Source of the DNA: Alphaproteobacteria bacterium
GTDB lineage: Bacteria; Pseudomonadota; Alphaproteobacteria; JANSWW01
Direction: 5' to 3'
Length of the DNA: 64,000 nt
Assembly (NCBI GenBank): GCA_024743275.1
Contig: JANSWW010000004.1
Span: forward strand, 248,001-312,000
Shown: positions 26,361-35,944 of the stretch, piece after piece
Position numbering within the stretch: position 1 is the stretch's first letter
Layout: each line of letters begins with the position of its first letter
Notes under the pieces: generated by a model
The model's input: the letters and a program-made list of their open reading frames with translations, nothing else
Told to the model about the DNA's origin: nothing
Databases searched by the model: none
Position numbers and translations under genes: made by a program

Positions 26361-28370
26361 TTAAGAGGCCGCGTCGAGGGATTCGGACCCGGCGAAGACC
26401 GCCGGGAGCCAGACCGTCACCTTCGTCCCCTTGCCGGGCGCGCTTTCGATATGGAGCCGGCCGCGATGGGCCTCCACCAGGCCTTTGACGATGGCGAGGC
26501 CGAGGCCGGTCCCTTCCTTGCTCAGAGTCGGGTTGCCGGACGCCTGGGCGAAGGGCTCCAGCACCTTTTCGATCTGATTCTCGGCGATGCCGATCCCGGT
26601 ATCGGTCGTGGCGATCTCGACGCCGTCATCGGTGGGCGCCACCTTGACGGTCACCTTGCCGCCGGCGTCGGTGAATTTCACGGCGTTGGTCAGCACGTTC
26701 ATGACGATCTGCGTCACCGACCGCGCGTCCGCCTCGATCACGAGAGGGGTGTCAGGCAGATCGATCGTCAGATCGAGCGCCTTTTCCGCCGCCATCGCGT
26801 TGACGTTTTTGGCGGTCTCCCGGATTTCCGTGCCGACGTCGATCCGTTCCGGCACGAAACGCCGCTCGCCGGCTTCCATGGTCGAATAGCTCAAGAGGTC
26901 GTCGATCAGGGCGAGCAGATGCTGACCGCTGGAGTGAATGTCGTTGGCGTAGTTGCGATAGCGCTCGTTGATCGGGCCGAACAGGCCGGCACGCATGAAT
27001 TCGCTGAAACCGAGGATCGCGTTCATCGGGGTACGCAACTCATGGCTCAGGGTCGCGAGGAAGCGGGATTTCGCATGGTTCGCCTCCTCCGCGTCCTGCA
27101 ACGCGGTCGCGAGCCGCTGTTCGAAACGCCATCGCTCGGTCACGTCGCTGCCGACGCCGCGATAGCCCAGGAAGAGACTGTCATCGGCATAGGCCGGAAC
27201 GCCGCTCAGGGCGAGGCGAATGGTATCGCCGTCGGGTTTCAGGCGTTGCCATTCCACATTCTTGAAGCCCTCCCGGCATTCCATGCTCTCCGCCAGGCGG
27301 GCGGATGACGGCCCTGTGAGGGCCAGGTTGTCGATGTCGGAGATCTCGCGACCGATGATGTCCTGTCGGTCGACCCCGGTCAGTTCGTAAAACCGGTTGG
27401 AGAAATAGGTGAACCGACCTTCCGGATCGGTCTCCCAGAACCAATCGGAACTCGCATCGGCGAAGTCGGCGAGACGGAGTTCGCTGACGCGCAACGATCG
27501 TATGCTGAACAACACGGCGGCGACCAGACATCCGATCAGGATCGATACAAAACTGCCGGCGATGAAAAACAGGGTGCTCTGGCGAAGCGATTCGATGTGA
27601 AACTCGGGTTCGCGCAGTTCCAGGGTGACCCGCCACATGCGGTTGGCGATCGCGATCGTGTCGGAAACCGCGACGAAGGACGAGTCGAGGGGTTCTCGGC
27701 TTTCGAAAACCCGCTCGGTTCCATCGTCCACCAGGATCCGCAGACCGTCCCCACGCCCGGCATCGGTCAGCCCACCGCCGACCAGCGACTTATAGCGGAA
27801 CGCGATGTTGATGAAGCCGAGTTCCCCGCTGTCCGGCATCACGGGCAGATAGACCACGGTCCCGACGCCGCCCTGGGCCAGTTGGATCGGGGGGGTCATG
27901 ATCGCTCTGCCCTCGGCTCGCGCCATTTCAAGGGCGCGGCTGGGCGCATCAACCGAAAGGACGTTCAGTCCCAGGGCGGCCTCGTTTCCTTTCAACGGGT
28001 TGACCCAGGTTATAACTCCCTGCGGATTGACCCAGTTGATCGCCTGTAGATCGTCGAATAGGGATATCTCGGCCCCGGCGACCCGGCTATAGCTCTCCTC
28101 GTCGTCGACGAACCCCATGAGCCAGGCCGCCCGCATGCGCCGGGCCACATCCAGCCGCGCGTTCGCATGGGTTTCGAGCTTGGCGGTGAAATAACGCAAC
28201 TCGGATTCCGCATCCGACAGCAAATGCGCTTCGGTATCCTCGCGGCGGTTATCGACATAAAGATAGGTCAGCAAGACCAGGCAGAGACCGACGGCCGCCG
28301 AGATCAGAATTTCCGATGAGGATAGCCGGACGCGCGGCCGGCTCGCCGACTTTCTATTCTGTCTATCCAT
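26361..28370 (-). CDS. CHASE-PAS sensor histidine kinase
   Basis: 669 residues. Membrane helix at about 20-40, then a CHASE-type periplasmic sensor (about 80-250, with LQAINWVNPQGVITWVNP), a second helix at about 265-290, a PAS domain (about 298-410) and the kinase core: HisKA with H443 in TLSHELRTPMN, HATPase with N562, D590 (TDTGIGI) and GTGLGLAIVKGL. It autophosphorylates and passes phosphate to an unidentified response regulator; no regulator is directly adjacent. The likely start is ATG at 28370. The domain set, with CHASE, suggests sensing of a small extracellular ligand. Confidence 0.93.
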   Translation of the reverse strand: MDRQNRKSASRPRVRLSSSEILISAAVGLCLVLLTYLYVDNRREDTEAHLLSDAESELRYFTAKLETHANARLDVARRMRAAWLMGFVDDEESYSRVAGAEISLFDDLQAINWVNPQGVITWVNPLKGNEAALGLNVLSVDAPSRALEMARAEGRAIMTPPIQLAQGGVGTVVYLPVMPDSGELGFINIAFRYKSLVGGGLTDAGRGDGLRILVDDGTERVFESREPLDSSFVAVSDTIAIANRMWRVTLELREPEFHIESLRQSTLFFIAGSFVSILIGCLVAAVLFSIRSLRVSELRLADFADASSDWFWETDPEGRFTYFSNRFYELTGVDRQDIIGREISDIDNLALTGPSSARLAESMECREGFKNVEWQRLKPDGDTIRLALSGVPAYADDSLFLGYRGVGSDVTERWRFEQRLATALQDAEEANHAKSRFLATLSHELRTPMNAILGFSEFMRAGLFGPINERYRNYANDIHSSGQHLLALIDDLLSYSTMEAGERRFVPERIDVGTEIRETAKNVNAMAAEKALDLTIDLPDTPLVIEADARSVTQIVMNVLTNAVKFTDAGGKVTVKVAPTDDGVEIATTDTGIGIAENQIEKVLEPFAQASGNPTLSKEGTGLGLAIVKGLVEAHRGRLHIESAPGKGTKVTVWLPAVFAGSESLDAAS

Positions 28371-28645
28371 TCTTGCCCTTAAGTCTTCAGTACTGGGATA
28401 ACCAGCCTCCGCGTATCATGACCGGGTCGGATTAACCGTTTGTTAATCACACTTGAAATAATGCGGGAAAAATCGAAGGGAAAGGTGTCGCGCGCCCGAT
28501 CCAGGTGCGAAAATCTCTTTTCCCGCCCGGTATGGTGGCCAAGCCTCACCCTGCCGGCCTATATCGGTGTCGAACGAGCCGGACGGCGCCTTGGCGGGAG
28601 CCGGCCGTGATCGTTTTTTAAATGCCAAACCATCAAGGGGCAGCC

Positions 28646-29086
28646 ATGCAGTATCTCCACACCATGGTCCGTATCTCGGACATCGACGAATCACTCGACT
28701 TCTATTGCAACAAGCTGGGTCTGGTGGAGACCCATCGCTATGACAGCGAAAAGGGCCGCTTCACCAACATCTTCCTCGCCGCGCCCGAGGACAAGTCCAC
28801 CGCCGAGACGTCAAAGGCCCCGCTTCTGGAGTTGACCTACAACTGGGATCCGGAGGAGTACAAAGGCGGCCGCAATTTCGGTCATCTCGCCTTCCGCGTC
28901 GAGGACATCTATGCCAAATGCCAGTCCCTGATGGACAATGGCGTGACGATCAACCGCCCGCCGCGGGACGGTTATATGGCCTTCATCAAATCCCCCGACG
29001 GGATCTCCATTGAACTTCTGCAGCGCGGCGATGCGAAAGATCCCGCCGAGCCCTGGGCGTCCATGGGAAACACGGGCACCTGGTAG
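28646..29086 (+). CDS. gloA: Lactoylglutathione lyase (glyoxalase I)
   Basis: 146 residues, vicinal-oxygen-chelate fold. It begins MQYLHTMVRISDIDESLDFY with the first metal histidine, and has PLLELTYNWDPEEYKGG, NFGHLAFRV with the second histidine, and the ISIELLQRG ending with a glutamate ligand. Sequence is typical of GloA, which isomerises the methylglyoxal-glutathione hemithioacetal. The ATG at 28646 has AAGGGG before it; an earlier in-frame ATG at 28622 is less likely. Monocistronic. Confidence 0.9.
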   Translation: MQYLHTMVRISDIDESLDFYCNKLGLVETHRYDSEKGRFTNIFLAAPEDKSTAETSKAPLLELTYNWDPEEYKGGRNFGHLAFRVEDIYAKCQSLMDNGVTINRPPRDGYMAFIKSPDGISIELLQRGDAKDPAEPWASMGNTGTW

Positions 29087-29150
29087 GACCCGATTGATCG
29101 GTTCCGGTCCGGCGATCCGCCGGACCGGGCAGGCTTCTACGCCACGGCTT

Positions 29151-29723
29151 TCAGATCGGGACCGGCTCCGAGACCGAGACGGCGCCGACGATATGGGTGC
29201 CACGGTTCTCCCGGATCGGGATCATGAACCGGCGGTATCTGAGGTTCCGGAAGCCGGTGAAGCTGAAGCGGTCCCGGGCATAAAGGTTCACGAACTGAAA
29301 GGCCATCGTGCCTTCGTCGGTGATCCGCCGGTAGGACATCTCGAAGAACTTCCCCAGGATCGGATCGACGCCACCGATGACTTTTTGGCCGACATCGGCC
29401 GCGCGGCCATTGCGGATGCGCAGACCGTCACCTTGAGAGACAACCCGGAAACAGTCGTCCGGAATGCTCCGATGCACCAGGGTGAGGCGCTCGGCCACGC
29501 CTTCCGCATAGGCCGCGTTGAGCACGTCCACGACATCGCCGCCGCTATCGCGGGCGCGGCCAATGAAACGGGCGAATGCGGTTTCGGGCGCATCCGAAAG
29601 AATTGAAAAGGGAAGATCGAACACGGACACATCGTCCGGTCGTTCCGGCGTCCGGAAGACGCCGCGATGCACTGGGGCGACGAACGCAAGAGGTCCTTCG
29701 CCGACGCGGTTTTGCCCGTCCAT
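29151..29723 (-). CDS. PAS_5-like conserved protein
   Basis: 190 residues, soluble. The middle part (FRVVSQGDGLRIRNGRAADVGQKVIGG, then a FEMSYRRITDEGTMAF stretch and FRNLRYRRFMIPI) resembles the PAS_5 family, small sensory-fold proteins common in Rhodospirillales. It has no output domain. The start at 29723 is the first ATG and lacks a strong ribosome-binding site. Function unknown; the family link is tentative. Confidence 0.5.
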   Translation of the reverse strand: MDGQNRVGEGPLAFVAPVHRGVFRTPERPDDVSVFDLPFSILSDAPETAFARFIGRARDSGGDVVDVLNAAYAEGVAERLTLVHRSIPDDCFRVVSQGDGLRIRNGRAADVGQKVIGGVDPILGKFFEMSYRRITDEGTMAFQFVNLYARDRFSFTGFRNLRYRRFMIPIRENRGTHIVGAVSVSEPVPI

Positions 29724-29897
29724 CTCTCTCCTCCACCTGTCCCCGGGTGGTCGTCGTTTGCCCTATTCCCCGTGAGCAAGCGCGTGTATTACGCTCATAA
29801 ATCGATGGGGTATGCCAGGGGAGAGAGGGGTTGACGTTTACTTTTTTTGTTCATTGCGGCGCATCGATCAGTTCAATACACGTTAATAGAGAACGAC

Positions 29898-30428
29898 ATG
29901 ATTAATATTTATTCTGAAGCTGTATTTTTCTACGGTACGTTGGCTGACCACGACCTTCTTTCGCTCGTTTTGAATCGGCCGGTCACCGTCGGCGCGCTTC
30001 GGCCGGCATTGTTGCCCGGCTACAAGACCGTCGCTGCCGCCGACGAGTTTTTCCCCGTTTGTCTGCCCGATCCCGATCACCGGACCGAGGGCGTGGCGAT
30101 GGTCGGTCCCACCGCGACGGATCTCGAGCGCATCCAATTCTACGAGGGGGTCGACTATCGGTTGGCGGAGGTGACGGTTCTCGTCGAGGAGAGGCCTCTG
30201 CGTGCCGCCATGTGCGAATTGACCGACCGGTTGGACGTGACGCCGACGCCCTGGCGGTTCGACGACTGGCTGGCCCGCGACAAGATTCGCTCGCTTTTGG
30301 AGGCCGAAGAGATGATGCGCTACTTCAATGTCCTTGATTTCGAGGCGGTCGAGGCGAAATGGCTAGAGATCAAAGGAGATGCCGAGCGACGCTTTCGCGA
30401 TGGCGAGCGCGCCGTCATTCCCCGTTAG
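29898..30428 (+). CDS. Gamma-glutamylcyclotransferase-like (AIG2/GGCT fold) protein
   Basis: 176 residues. It has the AIG2-like opening VFFYGTLADHDLL, LLPGYKTV, and the glutamate-containing ERIQFYEGVDYRL segment that usually holds the catalytic acid, followed by a C-terminal helical extension. GGCT-fold proteins cyclise gamma-glutamyl compounds, or act as butirosin-type enzymes. AT-rich sequence precedes the ATG. Followed by a short tandem repeat before mrp. Confidence 0.75.
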   Translation: MINIYSEAVFFYGTLADHDLLSLVLNRPVTVGALRPALLPGYKTVAAADEFFPVCLPDPDHRTEGVAMVGPTATDLERIQFYEGVDYRLAEVTVLVEERPLRAAMCELTDRLDVTPTPWRFDDWLARDKIRSLLEAEEMMRYFNVLDFEAVEAKWLEIKGDAERRFRDGERAVIPR

Positions 30429-30453
30429 CCTCCGTCGGCCCGGTCGCCGACAC

Positions 30454-30487
30454 CCGAAGTTGGATCCGAAGTTGGATCCGAAGTTGG
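30454..30487 (+). repeat. 12-bp tandem repeat upstream of mrp
   Basis: CCGAAGTTGGAT twice exactly (30454, 30466) and a partial third (30478). It sits 12 bases before the mrp start codon and ends in the mrp ribosome-binding site region. Confidence 0.85.
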
Positions 30488-30498
30488 AAAGGTCCCCC

Positions 30499-31653
30499 AT
30501 GTCCCGCTTGAGCGAAGCAGTCATCCTCGACGCCCTGACCGGCATTCTCGATCCCGTTTCCGGAAAGAGCCTGGTGGCCGCGGGGCTGGTCAAATCCGTC
30601 GCCATCGACGGCGGCAAGGCCAATGTGGTCGTTCAGGTCGACCCGTCCGGCGGGAAGGCGCTGGAGGATATGCGTCAGCAGGCGGAGACCGCCGTGTCCG
30701 GTCTCGACGGTGTGGATCAGGCCACGGTGATCCTGACCGCCGAGCGCCAGGCCGGTTATGCCGGGGCGGCGCCGACCACGCGAACCAAGGGGCGCGCCGC
30801 CCCGCCGCCGGGGCCGGGACCCCGGCCCGCGGGGGACGCGGGCAAGAAACAACCCCTGTTGCCCGAGGTCACGCATGTTATCGCCGTCGCGTCCGGTAAG
30901 GGCGGGGTCGGTAAATCGACGACCTCGGTCAACCTCGCGGTAGCCCTTCAACGGCTTGGCCTCACGGTCGGTTTGTTCGACGCCGATATTTTCGGCCCCT
31001 CGATCCCGAGACTGCTCGGGTTGAGCGGCAAACCCCAGTCGAATGACGGCGGGAAGACCATCGAACCCATGGAAGCCTATGGTCTGAAGGCCATGTCGAT
31101 CGGGTTTCTCGTCCCGGAGGACGCGGCGACCATCTGGCGCGGGCCGATGGTGATGGGCGCGTTGGAGCAACTGCTGCGTGACGTGAACTGGGGCAAACTG
31201 GATGTGCTGGTTATCGACATGCCGCCGGGCACCGGGGATACCCAGCTGACCATTTCTCAGCGCGTGCCGCTCGCCGGGGCCGTGATCGTCTCGACGCCTC
31301 AGGACATCGCCCTGATCGACGCCCGCAAGGGGATCGCCATGTTCGAGAAGGTCAGCGTCCCGGTGATCGGCCTCATCGAGAACATGAGCTATCATATCTG
31401 TCCGAGCTGCGGCTATCGGGCGGAGATTTTCGCTCATGGCGGCGCCCGCAAGGAGGCGGAACGCCTCGGTGCGCCGTTCCTCGGCGAGATTCCGCTTGAT
31501 CTCAAGATCCGTGAAACGTCCGATGGCGGCGCGCCGATCACGGCGTCGGAACCGGACGGCCCCTACGCCCAGGCCTATCTCGCCATTGCCGAGACGGTGC
31601 GGGACGGCTTGACCGTCTCGAAACGGAAAGCACCGAAAATCAGCCTCGGATAG
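30499..31653 (+). CDS. mrp: Iron-sulfur cluster carrier protein Mrp/ApbC
   Basis: 384 residues. An N-terminal MIP18/DUF59 domain (about 1-85) is followed by a P-loop ATPase of the Mrp/NBP35 type with GKGGVGKST and VLVIDMPPGTGD, and the cluster-binding C-P-S-C pair in YHICPSCGYRAEIF. It carries or assembles Fe-S clusters for cytoplasmic apoproteins. ATG 30499 is preceded by AAAGG; an in-frame extension upstream would run through the tandem repeat (PKLDPKLDPKLE) and is unlikely to be native. Confidence 0.95.
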   Translation: MSRLSEAVILDALTGILDPVSGKSLVAAGLVKSVAIDGGKANVVVQVDPSGGKALEDMRQQAETAVSGLDGVDQATVILTAERQAGYAGAAPTTRTKGRAAPPPGPGPRPAGDAGKKQPLLPEVTHVIAVASGKGGVGKSTTSVNLAVALQRLGLTVGLFDADIFGPSIPRLLGLSGKPQSNDGGKTIEPMEAYGLKAMSIGFLVPEDAATIWRGPMVMGALEQLLRDVNWGKLDVLVIDMPPGTGDTQLTISQRVPLAGAVIVSTPQDIALIDARKGIAMFEKVSVPVIGLIENMSYHICPSCGYRAEIFAHGGARKEAERLGAPFLGEIPLDLKIRETSDGGAPITASEPDGPYAQAYLAIAETVRDGLTVSKRKAPKISLG

Positions 31654-31739
31654 CAGACGCTGGGCCGCAAGGCTTTTGCCTAACGAATCGAGCGCTATAG
31701 TAGGGGCTCGGTCTTTCGAAATCGGGGGAATAGGTCACG

Positions 31740-32495
31740 GTGTCGTCGACGACGAGGGTACTGATCGCGGATGCGAGCCGTCAGATCCGCGATTTCTTGC
31801 GGGATGCGGTGACGGGACATGGCGACCATGCCGAGATCATCGAGGCGGTCAACGGGGTCGAGGCCATCGACATCCTGAACGAACGGGATGTCGAACTGGC
31901 CTTCGTCGATGTCGAGATGCCCGGCCTCGCCAAGGGTAACGCCATCGACCGGACCCATTTCTATCGCAAGAAATCGTTCCTGGTGCTGCTGTGTGCCGAC
32001 GAGGGGACGGCGGATAGCCATAACGATCTCGCGAACCTCGCCCTGACCAAGCCGATCCACCGCAATGCCATTCTGACGGCGATCCGGAATTGGAAAATCT
32101 GGCGGGAAACCTATTCGGTCCTGCTGGCCACGCCGGATCCGAGATGGCGCGAGGAAATGCGGGAGGAGCTTCGGAAACTCGATCTCAACCTCATCGTGAC
32201 GGAGGAGGTCGACGGGGCCGAGGCTCTGCTGCGCTGCCGCCAGACGCATGTCGATATTGTTTTCGCGGACCGGGGTCTTCCGACCATGGGCTCCGAAGAG
32301 GTTCTGCAGATGATCCGGCGCCAGCGGCTGCCCGTCAAAGTGATCCTGACCGGACCGGACGGGTCGACGGAATCGGTGGCCCGCGCCAAGAAGCTCCGGG
32401 CCGACGGCTATGCCTATCGCGGGATTCCGCTGGAGGAGATGTCGCGAACCGTCCTGCGCACCCTGGGGGTGAAGGCGATCGAGAATATGAAGTAA
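31740..32495 (+). CDS. Tandem receiver-domain protein
   Basis: 251 residues with two REC folds in a row. The first (about 5-115) has the acidic IADAS start, phosphoacceptor D in FVDVEMPG, and K in LTKPIH. The second (about 122-245) has D in FADRGLPTMGS, but the invariant lysine is replaced (AYRGIP), so its switch is probably altered. There is no output domain, so it is a signalling node rather than a transcription factor. GTG at 31740 with GGGGGA upstream is the likely start. No kinase gene is adjacent. Confidence 0.75.
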   Translation: MSSTTRVLIADASRQIRDFLRDAVTGHGDHAEIIEAVNGVEAIDILNERDVELAFVDVEMPGLAKGNAIDRTHFYRKKSFLVLLCADEGTADSHNDLANLALTKPIHRNAILTAIRNWKIWRETYSVLLATPDPRWREEMREELRKLDLNLIVTEEVDGAEALLRCRQTHVDIVFADRGLPTMGSEEVLQMIRRQRLPVKVILTGPDGSTESVARAKKLRADGYAYRGIPLEEMSRTVLRTLGVKAIENMK

Positions 32496-32543
32496 GGGGA
32501 CGCGGGACCGATCCCCGACCCGTCACCCCTGCCCCGTCGCGCC

Positions 32544-32577
32544 GGCCCCGTAACAGCCCCGGCCCCGTAACAGCCCC
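32544..32577 (+). repeat. 17-bp tandem duplication after the receiver gene
   Basis: Two exact copies of GGCCCCGTAACAGCCCC (32544, 32561), with GGCC at the end starting a third. Intergenic, between the stop of the receiver-protein gene and the convergent exported-protein gene. Confidence 0.85.
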
Positions 32578-32632
32578 GGCCATGTCGCAGGGCGATCCTA
32601 GATCCGCGTACACCGAAGAGCGGGTGTGTTGA

Positions 32633-33289
32633 TCAGAAGGTTCCGGAGAGCCGATTCTTGAGGCCTTCGGGTGGGGCGTCGAGCCGGCCTTCGCAGCGGA
32701 GCCTTTTGTGATCGCCGGCCCGGCGGTCGGACCTCGTCCCGGCGAGCGACACTTCGAGCGAGACGAGTTCGACGAGCCGGTCGCCCAATTCATGGGGGCG
32801 AAAGCCGCGCGGCCCCGTGTGGGTAAAGAGGTTTTCCAGGAACCAGCTTGCCTGACCGGGGCCTTGGGGGGCTTTGTGGGTAAGGGTTGCGACCAGTCTT
32901 TCGAAGACATGGGCGCATCGCTCCGGCGTTCGGTCGTCGAAAGGCTCCGCGAAGATCGCGTAGGCGACGATCTGCCGTCCGCGCCAATTGTAATAGGAAC
33001 CGGTCACGGGCGGTTCCAATCCGATCGCCTCGTCGGCAAGCCGGTCGACGGCGATCGCCATCTCGTCGCGCAGCCGGAGAATTCCCATGTCCATAAGGGT
33101 GACGGGTTCCTGGCTCAGCCAGCGCAGCGCCTTCATCTGCGACGGGTCGCGGGGTGTAAAAAAGGGCTGCGGCGTATTCGCGACCGCATTGCCGGGCGTT
33201 TCTTCCGCCGCGGACGCGACCACGCCGGTCATCAGGGCGGCGGCCAGCCCCGCCGCGGCGATCAGTCGATATGCCTGGCGTTTCACCAT
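32633..33289 (-). CDS. Exported protein of unknown function
   Basis: 218 residues. It starts with a signal peptide (about 1-27, cleavage after VVASA). The mature protein has no recognised domain; WLSQEPVTLMDMGILRLRDEM and YYNWRGRQIVAYAIFAEPF are its most ordered-looking parts. Its C-terminus is basic. It is likely periplasmic. No function is proposed. Confidence 0.7.
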   Translation of the reverse strand: MVKRQAYRLIAAAGLAAALMTGVVASAAEETPGNAVANTPQPFFTPRDPSQMKALRWLSQEPVTLMDMGILRLRDEMAIAVDRLADEAIGLEPPVTGSYYNWRGRQIVAYAIFAEPFDDRTPERCAHVFERLVATLTHKAPQGPGQASWFLENLFTHTGPRGFRPHELGDRLVELVSLEVSLAGTRSDRRAGDHKRLRCEGRLDAPPEGLKNRLSGTF

Positions 33290-33389
33290 GAGAACAATGA
33301 TGCGCTCCTTGCCCGGCTCGTCAATCCCATGCGTTTACCAATCCGTCCGTAAACGATCCATGCGCCTTCGGTGGGCCGGGCAGCCTGCG

Positions 33390-34085
33390 TCAGCGAGCGT
33401 GCTCCGCCGTCAAGTCGCCGTCAAGCCAGGCGAAGGTTCCGGTAACGCTCTCCTCCAGGGCAAGGTCACCGGTCTCCGATTTTTCGACCAGCAGCAGTTT
33501 CTGGTCGCCCTCGATACCGCAGGGGAGCACCATACGGCCCCTCGGATTGAGCTGACCCAGCAGCATCGGCGGGAGCATAGCCGTGGCGGCGGTAAGCAGA
33601 ATGCGGTCGAACCCGCCCGCCTCGGGCCAGCCGAAATTGCCGTCACCGCATTTGAACCGGATGTCGCGATAGCCGGCGTCGGTGAGCCGTCGTTTCGCCT
33701 CCTCGGCGAGGTCGGGGATGATCTCGACCGTATAGACCGTGGCCCCCAACTCGGCCAAGACGGCGGCGTGAAAGCCGAGCCCGGTGCCGATCTCGAGGAC
33801 CTTGTGGCCTGGCTCGACCGCCAACAGATCCGTCATCACGGCGGCGATGAAGGGTTGCGATATGGTCTTCTGGTGCCCGATCGGCAGCGGCGAATCCATA
33901 TAGGCGAAGAATTGGATGAGATCGGGGACATAGTCTTGCCGAGGAACCCGGCCGAACGCGTCGATCACGCGCGGGCAGAGATGCGGCCGTCCGCCCTTGG
34001 CCGCCGCGCTGCTGGCATGGGCGCGAATACGGGCCAGCATGATCTGGCACATATCCTGGTAGGGAATGACTTCACCGTCATCCAT
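33390..34085 (-). CDS. pcm: Protein-L-isoaspartate O-methyltransferase
   Basis: 231 residues, Rossmann SAM-methyltransferase. The PCMT pattern is clear: FVP-type start (RQDYVPDLIQFFAYMDSPLPIGHQKTISQPF), SAM motif LEIGTGLGFHAAVLAEL, VYTVEIIPDLAEEAK, and DRILLTAATAMLPPML. It repairs damaged aspartyl residues using SAM. The ATG at 34085 has GGGGAGGGG upstream, which argues against a longer in-frame extension. It is divergent from the MttB-type gene. Confidence 0.93.
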   Translation of the reverse strand: MDDGEVIPYQDMCQIMLARIRAHASSAAAKGGRPHLCPRVIDAFGRVPRQDYVPDLIQFFAYMDSPLPIGHQKTISQPFIAAVMTDLLAVEPGHKVLEIGTGLGFHAAVLAELGATVYTVEIIPDLAEEAKRRLTDAGYRDIRFKCGDGNFGWPEAGGFDRILLTAATAMLPPMLLGQLNPRGRMVLPCGIEGDQKLLLVEKSETGDLALEESVTGTFAWLDGDLTAEHAR

Positions 34086-34412
34086 GTCGGCCCCTCCCCG
34101 GTGTGCTCCACCGAGCGGAAAGCGTAGAACGGTGATTTCCACTCTGTCCACCGCCTTTTCACGATTCGCTAATGGACACCCGAAGTTTGGGCCCGAAAAC
34201 GCCCCTGAAGGCGGCGATCCACCGGCCTTCAACCGAAAACGGGTCGCAAAAACAACAATTAAGTCGGCCAGGGATATATTTGCGGGAGACCGGCATCGGC
34301 CTCTCGCCTTTAGCGACGATTTCGGTAAGGTCCCGCCAGGAACAGGCTGAAACACCGTCGATCGCGGCGGTCGAAACCACCGAATTCACCGTCAGAAGTC
34401 AGGGAGATGCCG
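34086..34412. other. Divergent intergenic region between pcm and the MttB-type gene
   Basis: 327 bases with no supported gene. A sequence AGGGATATATTT near 34266-34280 could be part of a -10 region for the methyltransferase gene. Nothing else was recognised. Confidence 0.45.
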
Positions 34413-35933
34413 ATGGCCCGGCAAGCACGCCCCCGCCGGAAGAAGTCGCAAGCGATCCAGCAGGTGCCCTGGCGGCGGCTCAAATACCGGACGCCGCCCG
34501 TCAAGCTCATCTCCGACGACGAGATCGAGGCCGTTCATGACGCCTCCATGCGCATTCTGGAGGAGGTCGGCATGGACTTCCTGCATCCGGAAGCGCTGGC
34601 CATCCTCAAGGCGGCCGGGGCGGATGTGACGGAGGGCAGCGAGCGGGTCCGCTTCGACCGGGCCTTCATCGAAGAGAAGATCAAGACCGCCCCGGCGCAG
34701 TTTCCCTTCCACGCCCGCAATCCCGAGCGGACCGTCGGCATCGGCGGCGACGAGCTGGTGATCTGCGCCGTGGCGAGCGCGCCGAACGCCAGCGATCTCG
34801 ACGGTGGACGCCGGCCGGGGAATTTCGTCGACTTCGAGAATTTCTGCCGGTTGAGCCAGGCCTTCAACGTCATTCAGATGAATGGCGGCTACCCGGTCGA
34901 GCCGGTGGATGTGCACCCCAGCGTCCGGCATCTGCATTGCCTCAAGAGTTTCATCACGCTGACGGACAAGCCGTTCCACGCCTATTCCCTGGGGCGACAG
35001 CGCAATCTCGATGCCCTGGAGATGACCCGGATCGCCCGCGGCGTCCCGATGGAGCGGTTCCATCGCGAACCGAGCCTGATGACGGTGATCAACACGTCGA
35101 GCCCGCTGCGGCTTGACACCCCGATGATCGAGGGCGTGATCGAGATGGGCCGAGCCGGTCAGATCGCCGTGATCACGCCCTTCACCCTGGCGGGCGCCAT
35201 GGCGCCGGTCACGCTGGCCGGCGCGCTGGCCCAGCAGAACGCGGAGGCGCTGGCCGCCATCGCCTTCGCCCAATGTTCCACACCCGGTGCACCGGTCGTC
35301 TATGGCGGGTTCACCTCCAATGTCGACATGAAATCGGGGGCGCCCGCCTTCGGGACGCCGGAGTTCCTCAACACCCAGATCATCGGCGGCCAGCTCGCCC
35401 GGCGCTACGATCTGCCTTACCGGGCGTCCAATGTGAACGCGTCCAACTGCGTCGACGCCCAGGCGGCCTATGAATCCCAGATGTCGATCTGGGGCCTCGT
35501 CCAGGGCCATGGCAACATCATGAAGCATGGGGCCGGATGGCTCGAGGGCGGCCTATGCGCCTCCTTCGAAAAGATGGTCGTCGATGTGGAGATGCTGCAG
35601 ATGATCTCCGAATTCCTCCAGCCGGTCTCCTTCGACGAGGCAAGCCTTGGCCTGGACGCGGTCCGCGAGGTCGGGCCGGGCGGGCATTACTTCGGAGCGG
35701 CCCACACCATCGAGCGCTACGAAACCGCGTTCTATTCGCCCATGCTGTCCGATTGGCGCAATTTTGAGACCTGGGAGGAAACGGGCAGCGAAACCGCAAC
35801 CCAGCGCGCCAACCGGATCTACAAGCAGATGCTCCAGGACTACGAGGCCCCGCCGCTCGACGCCGCGATCCGCGAGGAACTCGACGCCTTCGTCGCCAAG
35901 CGGGTCGAGGAAGGCGGGGTCGCCAGCGACTAG
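34413..35933 (+). CDS. MttB-family (non-pyrrolysine) methyltransferase
   Basis: 506 residues of the trimethylamine methyltransferase MttB superfamily. The N-terminal helix (DDEIEAVHDASMRILEEVGMDF) and the barrel segments LMTVINTSSPLRLDTPMIEGVIEMG, APVVYGGFTSNVDMKSGAPAFGTPE and GAGWLEGG are characteristic. The frame is uninterrupted, so it lacks the in-frame UAG (pyrrolysine) of true MttB and belongs to the wider MtgB-like group, which demethylate quaternary amines such as glycine betaine with a corrinoid protein. No corrinoid-protein gene is in the window. The ATG at 34413 is best supported by AGGGAG. Substrate is open. Confidence 0.9.
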   Translation: MARQARPRRKKSQAIQQVPWRRLKYRTPPVKLISDDEIEAVHDASMRILEEVGMDFLHPEALAILKAAGADVTEGSERVRFDRAFIEEKIKTAPAQFPFHARNPERTVGIGGDELVICAVASAPNASDLDGGRRPGNFVDFENFCRLSQAFNVIQMNGGYPVEPVDVHPSVRHLHCLKSFITLTDKPFHAYSLGRQRNLDALEMTRIARGVPMERFHREPSLMTVINTSSPLRLDTPMIEGVIEMGRAGQIAVITPFTLAGAMAPVTLAGALAQQNAEALAAIAFAQCSTPGAPVVYGGFTSNVDMKSGAPAFGTPEFLNTQIIGGQLARRYDLPYRASNVNASNCVDAQAAYESQMSIWGLVQGHGNIMKHGAGWLEGGLCASFEKMVVDVEMLQMISEFLQPVSFDEASLGLDAVREVGPGGHYFGAAHTIERYETAFYSPMLSDWRNFETWEETGSETATQRANRIYKQMLQDYEAPPLDAAIREELDAFVAKRVEEGGVASD

Positions 35934-35944
35934 GCCGCCCCGCC

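Noticed and set aside
30379..30498. Upstream in-frame extension of mrp
   Set aside because: It is made mostly of a tandem repeat and overlaps the preceding gene; ATG 30499 has a better ribosome-binding site and the family start.
34413..35933. Pyrrolysine-containing trimethylamine methyltransferase
   Set aside because: The frame has no internal TAG, so there is no pyrrolysine codon; it is a general MttB-superfamily member.
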